Positions 7,137-9,708 of a DNA stretch of 9,708 nucleotides are shown in pieces (within the stretch, counting starts at the first letter, position 1; every line of letters starts with the position of its first letter). The DNA lies in contig JAOUKJ010000111.1 in NCBI GenBank assembly GCA_029882675.1, positions 1 to 9,708 of the forward strand, given 5' to 3'. The DNA is from Cyclobacteriaceae bacterium (GTDB lineage Bacteria > Bacteroidota > Bacteroidia > Cytophagales > Cyclobacteriaceae). The position numbers were made by a program, and so were the translations under genes. The notes beneath the pieces are model-generated. The model was not told the origin of the DNA, searched no databases, and saw only the letters and a list, made by a program, of their open reading frames with translations.

Positions 7137-8507
7137 ATGAGGTATTCTAAGTATAGGAGAACATTATTATTAATAGTAGACCTTTTATTAATAAATCTGG
7201 CTTTCCTGATGATTATGGCGTTGTTTCAGGCAGAAAGAGCTATGCCATGGCAACAAATACTTTTTTTACATGGTATATTAAATAGCTCATGGTTAATTCT
7301 CACACTTTTTACCAGCCCATACCAATTCGGTCGCGCCGTTCGTTTTGCTCAAATCCTCAGGGAACATTATACACTCGTCATTCTGCACTTTACTTTTTCG
7401 TCTGCCATTATTTTATTCCAGGGATTATATCATTATCCCAATAAGGTTTTGATATTAGGGCATTTAGTATTTGCCGTATTATTGTTTGCCTGGCGCGCAT
7501 CATTTATTTATTCTTTAAGAATTTATCGTGCCAAAGGATTTAACTTCCGTAATGTAATCATTTGTGGGCAGGGAGAACTCAGCGATGAAATTATTAAGTT
7601 TTTTCGTACACATCCTGAATTTGGATATAAGTACCTTGGTACATTTGATGATAACAAAAAGGGTTTGAGGATTAGAGGTGCCATTAGAGATGTTATTAAA
7701 TATTCAAATCTTAATAGCGTTGACGAAATTTATTGTTGTCTTCCTTATGTAAAATACTCACAGATAAGAAAACTTATTGCATATGGCGAAGACAATCTCG
7801 TGAAAATAAAATTGATATCCGATTTCCGGGGTTTTTCATACAAGGGTCTTCAACTTGAAAGGTATGATCATATTCCCGTTCTGAATGTTACTTCCACACC
7901 TCTTGATGACAAAAAGAATTACGTTGTAAAAAGATCCTTTGATATTTTATTCAGCCTGACTGTAATCATTGGGATTTTCACCTGGTTGTTCCCAATAGTA
8001 GCCCTAATGATTAAACTCACTTCACGCGGGCCAGTATTTTTCACTCAACAACGTACAGGAAAAGACAATAACAACTTTTTATGCTATAAGTTTCGCACCA
8101 TGCGCGTGAATAATGATTCTGATCACAAGCAAGCCACCAAGCATGACAATCGTATTACCTCCATTGGTGATATCTTAAGAAGAACGAGTATTGATGAACT
8201 CCCCCAATTTTTCAACGTGTTACTTGGAGACATGTCAGTTGTAGGCCCCCGGCCGCATATGTTAAAGCACACAGAAGAATACTCCAAACGCATTGAGAAG
8301 TTTATGATGAGGCACTTCGTAAAGCCTGGAATTACCGGCCTGGCTCAAGCCAAAGGCTACCGGGGTGAAACTAAAGAATTAATAGCCATGAAAAACAGAG
8401 TAAAACTGGATAGGTTTTACATTGAAAATTGGTCTTTATTACTAGATGTTAAAATAATTGCCCTTACAGTAGTTACCCTTTTGAAGGGCGACAACAATGC
8501 TTACTGA
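7137..8507 (+). CDS. Polyprenyl-phosphate hexose-1-phosphate transferase (WcaJ-like, bacterial sugar transferase family)
   Basis: This 456-residue protein has the full WcaJ-type layout. Four membrane helices lie within about 8-125, a Rossmann-like CoA-binding domain begins near ICGQGELS at 142-149, and a fifth hydrophobic segment (about 268-294) precedes the cytoplasmic catalytic domain. Catalytic marks are KRSFD at 265-269, the RTGKD stretch at 306-310, YKFRTM at 317-322, the aspartate-glutamate pair D353-E354 in SIDELPQ, VGPRPHM at 369-375, and KPGITGLAQ at 396-404. The family transfers hexose-1-phosphate, usually glucose or galactose, from the UDP-sugar to undecaprenyl phosphate, starting a repeat unit on the cytoplasmic face of the inner membrane. 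Length and motifs are complete, so it should be active. Which sugar is used is not readable from sequence. It overlaps the next gene by 11 bases, so translation is likely coupled. Confidence 0.93.
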   Translation: MRYSKYRRTLLLIVDLLLINLAFLMIMALFQAERAMPWQQILFLHGILNSSWLILTLFTSPYQFGRAVRFAQILREHYTLVILHFTFSSAIILFQGLYHYPNKVLILGHLVFAVLLFAWRASFIYSLRIYRAKGFNFRNVIICGQGELSDEIIKFFRTHPEFGYKYLGTFDDNKKGLRIRGAIRDVIKYSNLNSVDEIYCCLPYVKYSQIRKLIAYGEDNLVKIKLISDFRGFSYKGLQLERYDHIPVLNVTSTPLDDKKNYVVKRSFDILFSLTVIIGIFTWLFPIVALMIKLTSRGPVFFTQQRTGKDNNNFLCYKFRTMRVNNDSDHKQATKHDNRITSIGDILRRTSIDELPQFFNVLLGDMSVVGPRPHMLKHTEEYSKRIEKFMMRHFVKPGITGLAQAKGYRGETKELIAMKNRVKLDRFYIENWSLLLDVKIIALTVVTLLKGDNNAY

Positions 8508-9582
8508 TATATTTTTACCAGAAAATCTCTATCTGCCAGTCCTTGTCTTCCTGGCAGCATTTCTTTTTGCTGTATTTTCTTTCCCTATTTTTATTAAGCT
8601 TCTTGAGCGCAACCAAATTATTGATCAACAAGCAAAACACAAAATACATCAACGCAGAACACCTTCCATAGGGGGAGTTCCTATTTTTGTCGCTGTTTTA
8701 TTGGCATTACTGCTCTTCACTCCACAACAAGGACTCTCGGATCTTAAATATTTAATAGCGGCCATTTTTATACTTTTTTTTGTAGGACTAAGGGATGATC
8801 TGACCCCCCTAAATGCCTACCTGAAACTCGGTACTCAAATCACCCCTGCCCTTATCGTTTATTTTTTCTTTGATGTATCGCTGAACTCCTTTTATACCTT
8901 AAGCCCTCTGGGACCATTTCCTTCAACATTAGCACTATTAATTTCAATATTTACAATCATTATCATTACAAATAGTTTTAATCTGATTGATGGGCTTGAC
9001 GGCCTTGCTGGTTTACTTGGACTTATTTCATTATTATCTTTTTCAATATATTACCTCTATGTCGGAAATGAAAACTTTCTGCTGGTTCTAATCGCCATTT
9101 GTGGCGCAACAGCAGCATTTCTTATATACAATTGGTCGCCCGCAAAGATTTTTATGGGAGATACCGGGGCATTATTTATCGGTTTTATTATGGCCTGTAG
9201 CTGTATTTTGTTTATAAATCACAACTCATCAGCTGAAGTACCAACATTCCGGGCTTCCATAGGCACCGCCATGGCCTTCATTGCTGTGCCCTTATTTGAT
9301 ACCTTCAGGATAATTGTCTATCGCATTAAAAGAGGGCAGTCACCCTTTCAGGCTGACCAAAACCACCTTCATCACTTTCTCCTACGCCTGGGCCTTGGAC
9401 ATGGGAAAGTTGCTGTTATATTAGGCGCACTCCAGCTTTTTATTATCCTTTTAGCTTTCGCAGCAAAAAATCAATCAGATCTTTTCCTTTTCGGTCTGTT
9501 AGCTATTGTTCTTTTTAGCTTTAATTTTTTAATTTCACTTCTCATTCGGAGGAAATCCCAGGCAAAGAAAACCGGGATTTAG
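8497..9582 (+). CDS. WecA/MraY-like polyprenyl-phosphate N-acetylhexosamine-1-phosphate transferase
   Basis: This encodes 361 residues with about ten to eleven membrane helices, the normal size for the PNPT superfamily. Motifs appear in the family order: RRTPSIGGVPIF at 53-64, the aspartate pair D100-D101 in GLRDD, NSFNLIDGLDGLA at 159-171, FMGDTGALFIG at 219-229, and DQNHLHH at 287-293, the histidine-rich cytoplasmic loop that separates WecA-like from MraY enzymes. It would join GlcNAc-1-phosphate or a related sugar from UDP to undecaprenyl phosphate. MraY of peptidoglycan synthesis is less likely because of the WecA-type loop and the absence of mur genes. The start is the ATG overlapping the upstream stop by 11 bases. 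Its last 48 bases overlap the opposing nucleotidase gene, and a hairpin spans its stop codon. It probably supplies the acceptor for the WecG-family enzyme upstream. Confidence 0.92.
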   Translation: MLTDIFLPENLYLPVLVFLAAFLFAVFSFPIFIKLLERNQIIDQQAKHKIHQRRTPSIGGVPIFVAVLLALLLFTPQQGLSDLKYLIAAIFILFFVGLRDDLTPLNAYLKLGTQITPALIVYFFFDVSLNSFYTLSPLGPFPSTLALLISIFTIIIITNSFNLIDGLDGLAGLLGLISLLSFSIYYLYVGNENFLLVLIAICGATAAFLIYNWSPAKIFMGDTGALFIGFIMACSCILFINHNSSAEVPTFRASIGTAMAFIAVPLFDTFRIIVYRIKRGQSPFQADQNHLHHFLLRLGLGHGKVAVILGALQLFIILLAFAAKNQSDLFLFGLLAIVLFSFNFLISLLIRRKSQAKKTGI

Positions 9583-9708
9583 TAAATTTTCTTTATTATA
9601 AACGAATCGTTCAGCCGTATCATCACCAACATACATACGCCCGCCTGAGGATTCCAACACAGCCTGTCCTGCCGCCGTATCCCATTCCATCGTAGGCCCA
9701 TGCCTGTA
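9535..9708 (-). CDS. cysQ: 3'(2'),5'-bisphosphate nucleotidase CysQ, C-terminal 57 residues (runs off the right edge)
   Basis: The minus strand is open from the window edge to a TGA at 9537-9535. The 57 residues contain RHGPTMEWDTAAGQAVLE and YNKENLLNP, which are the late conserved blocks of CysQ in the inositol-monophosphatase-like superfamily; the aspartate in EWDTAAG is a metal ligand. CysQ removes the 3' phosphate from PAP or PAPS, made in sulfate assimilation and sulfotransfer. The N-terminal DPLDGT metal motif should lie beyond the window. The fragment is too short to exclude another inositol-phosphatase-like member, but the EWDTAAGQA block is characteristic. The gene faces the polysaccharide block tail to tail and overlaps its last gene by 48 bases. 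Confidence 0.85.
   Translation of the reverse strand, partial: YRHGPTMEWDTAAGQAVLESSGGRMYVGDDTAERFVYNKENLLNPGFLCLGFPPNEK
9553..9595 (+). terminator. Possible terminator hairpin spanning the end of the WecA-like gene
   Basis: AAATCCC at 9553-9559 pairs with GGGATTT at 9574-9580, and GG at 9561-9562 can pair with CC at 9572-9573 past a bulged A, leaving a 9-base A-rich loop. A T-rich run (TTTTCTTTA, 9587-9595) follows after six bases, so it is not a canonical intrinsic terminator. It lies inside the coding overlap of two opposing genes. In the minus direction no T run follows the stem. Confidence 0.35.

Noticed and set aside
1..9708. Search by eye for CRISPR repeats, tRNA or rRNA genes, insertion-sequence ends, phage genes and defence systems.
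   Set aside because: No repeated units, cloverleaf-like stretches, transposase motifs or defence-type domains were seen; the window is explained by cell-envelope and polysaccharide genes.

Overview
The window reads as a chromosomal fragment of a Bacteroidota bacterium, probably of the Cytophagales/Flavobacteriia kind; I cannot name a genus. The support is the moderate to low G+C, AT-rich leaders without clear Shine-Dalgarno sites, a textbook Bacteroidota promoter (TTTG, 21 bp, TAATTTTG) at 1692-1724, and a carboxypeptidase-regulatory-domain plus DUF5686 outer-membrane protein, a family typical of this phylum.

Layout. Positions 1-894 (minus) hold the N-terminal 298 residues of a DUF5686-type protein that continues beyond the window. 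A 294-base divergent intergenic region follows, then a 151-residue multi-pass membrane protein of unknown function (1189-1644, plus). From 1746 to 9582 six plus-strand genes form a surface-polysaccharide block: a two-domain oxidoreductase (zinc-less MDR fused to Gfo/Idh/MocA), a Wzy/WaaL-like polymerase or O-antigen ligase, an unassigned soluble protein that looks like an alpha/alpha toroid, a WecG/TagA/CpsF glycosyltransferase, a WcaJ-like polyprenyl-phosphate hexose-1-phosphate transferase, and a WecA/MraY-like GlcNAc-1-phosphate-type transferase. At the right edge the minus strand carries the last 57 residues of a CysQ-type nucleotidase, whose 3' end overlaps the last polysaccharide gene by 48 bases tail to tail.

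How the genes fit together. The first four genes of the block are 3 bases apart or overlap by 20 and 17 bases, so they are very likely one transcript from the promoter at 1692-1724. The two sugar-1-phosphate transferases overlap by 11 bases and follow an 88-base gap with a weaker promoter candidate, so they may be a second unit. A WecA-like or WcaJ-like enzyme would load the first sugar on undecaprenyl phosphate, the WecG-family enzyme would add the second, the two-domain oxidoreductase would alter a sugar or sugar nucleotide, and the Wzy/WaaL-like protein would polymerise or ligate repeat units. No Wzx flippase, Wza/Wzc export system or ordinary GT2/GT4 glycosyltransferase lies in the window, so the pathway must be completed elsewhere.

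I see no tRNA, rRNA, CRISPR array, insertion sequence or phage gene. The most interesting unknowns are the toroid-like protein at 5140-6309, the small membrane protein at 1189-1644, and the pairing of two unrelated initiating transferases.
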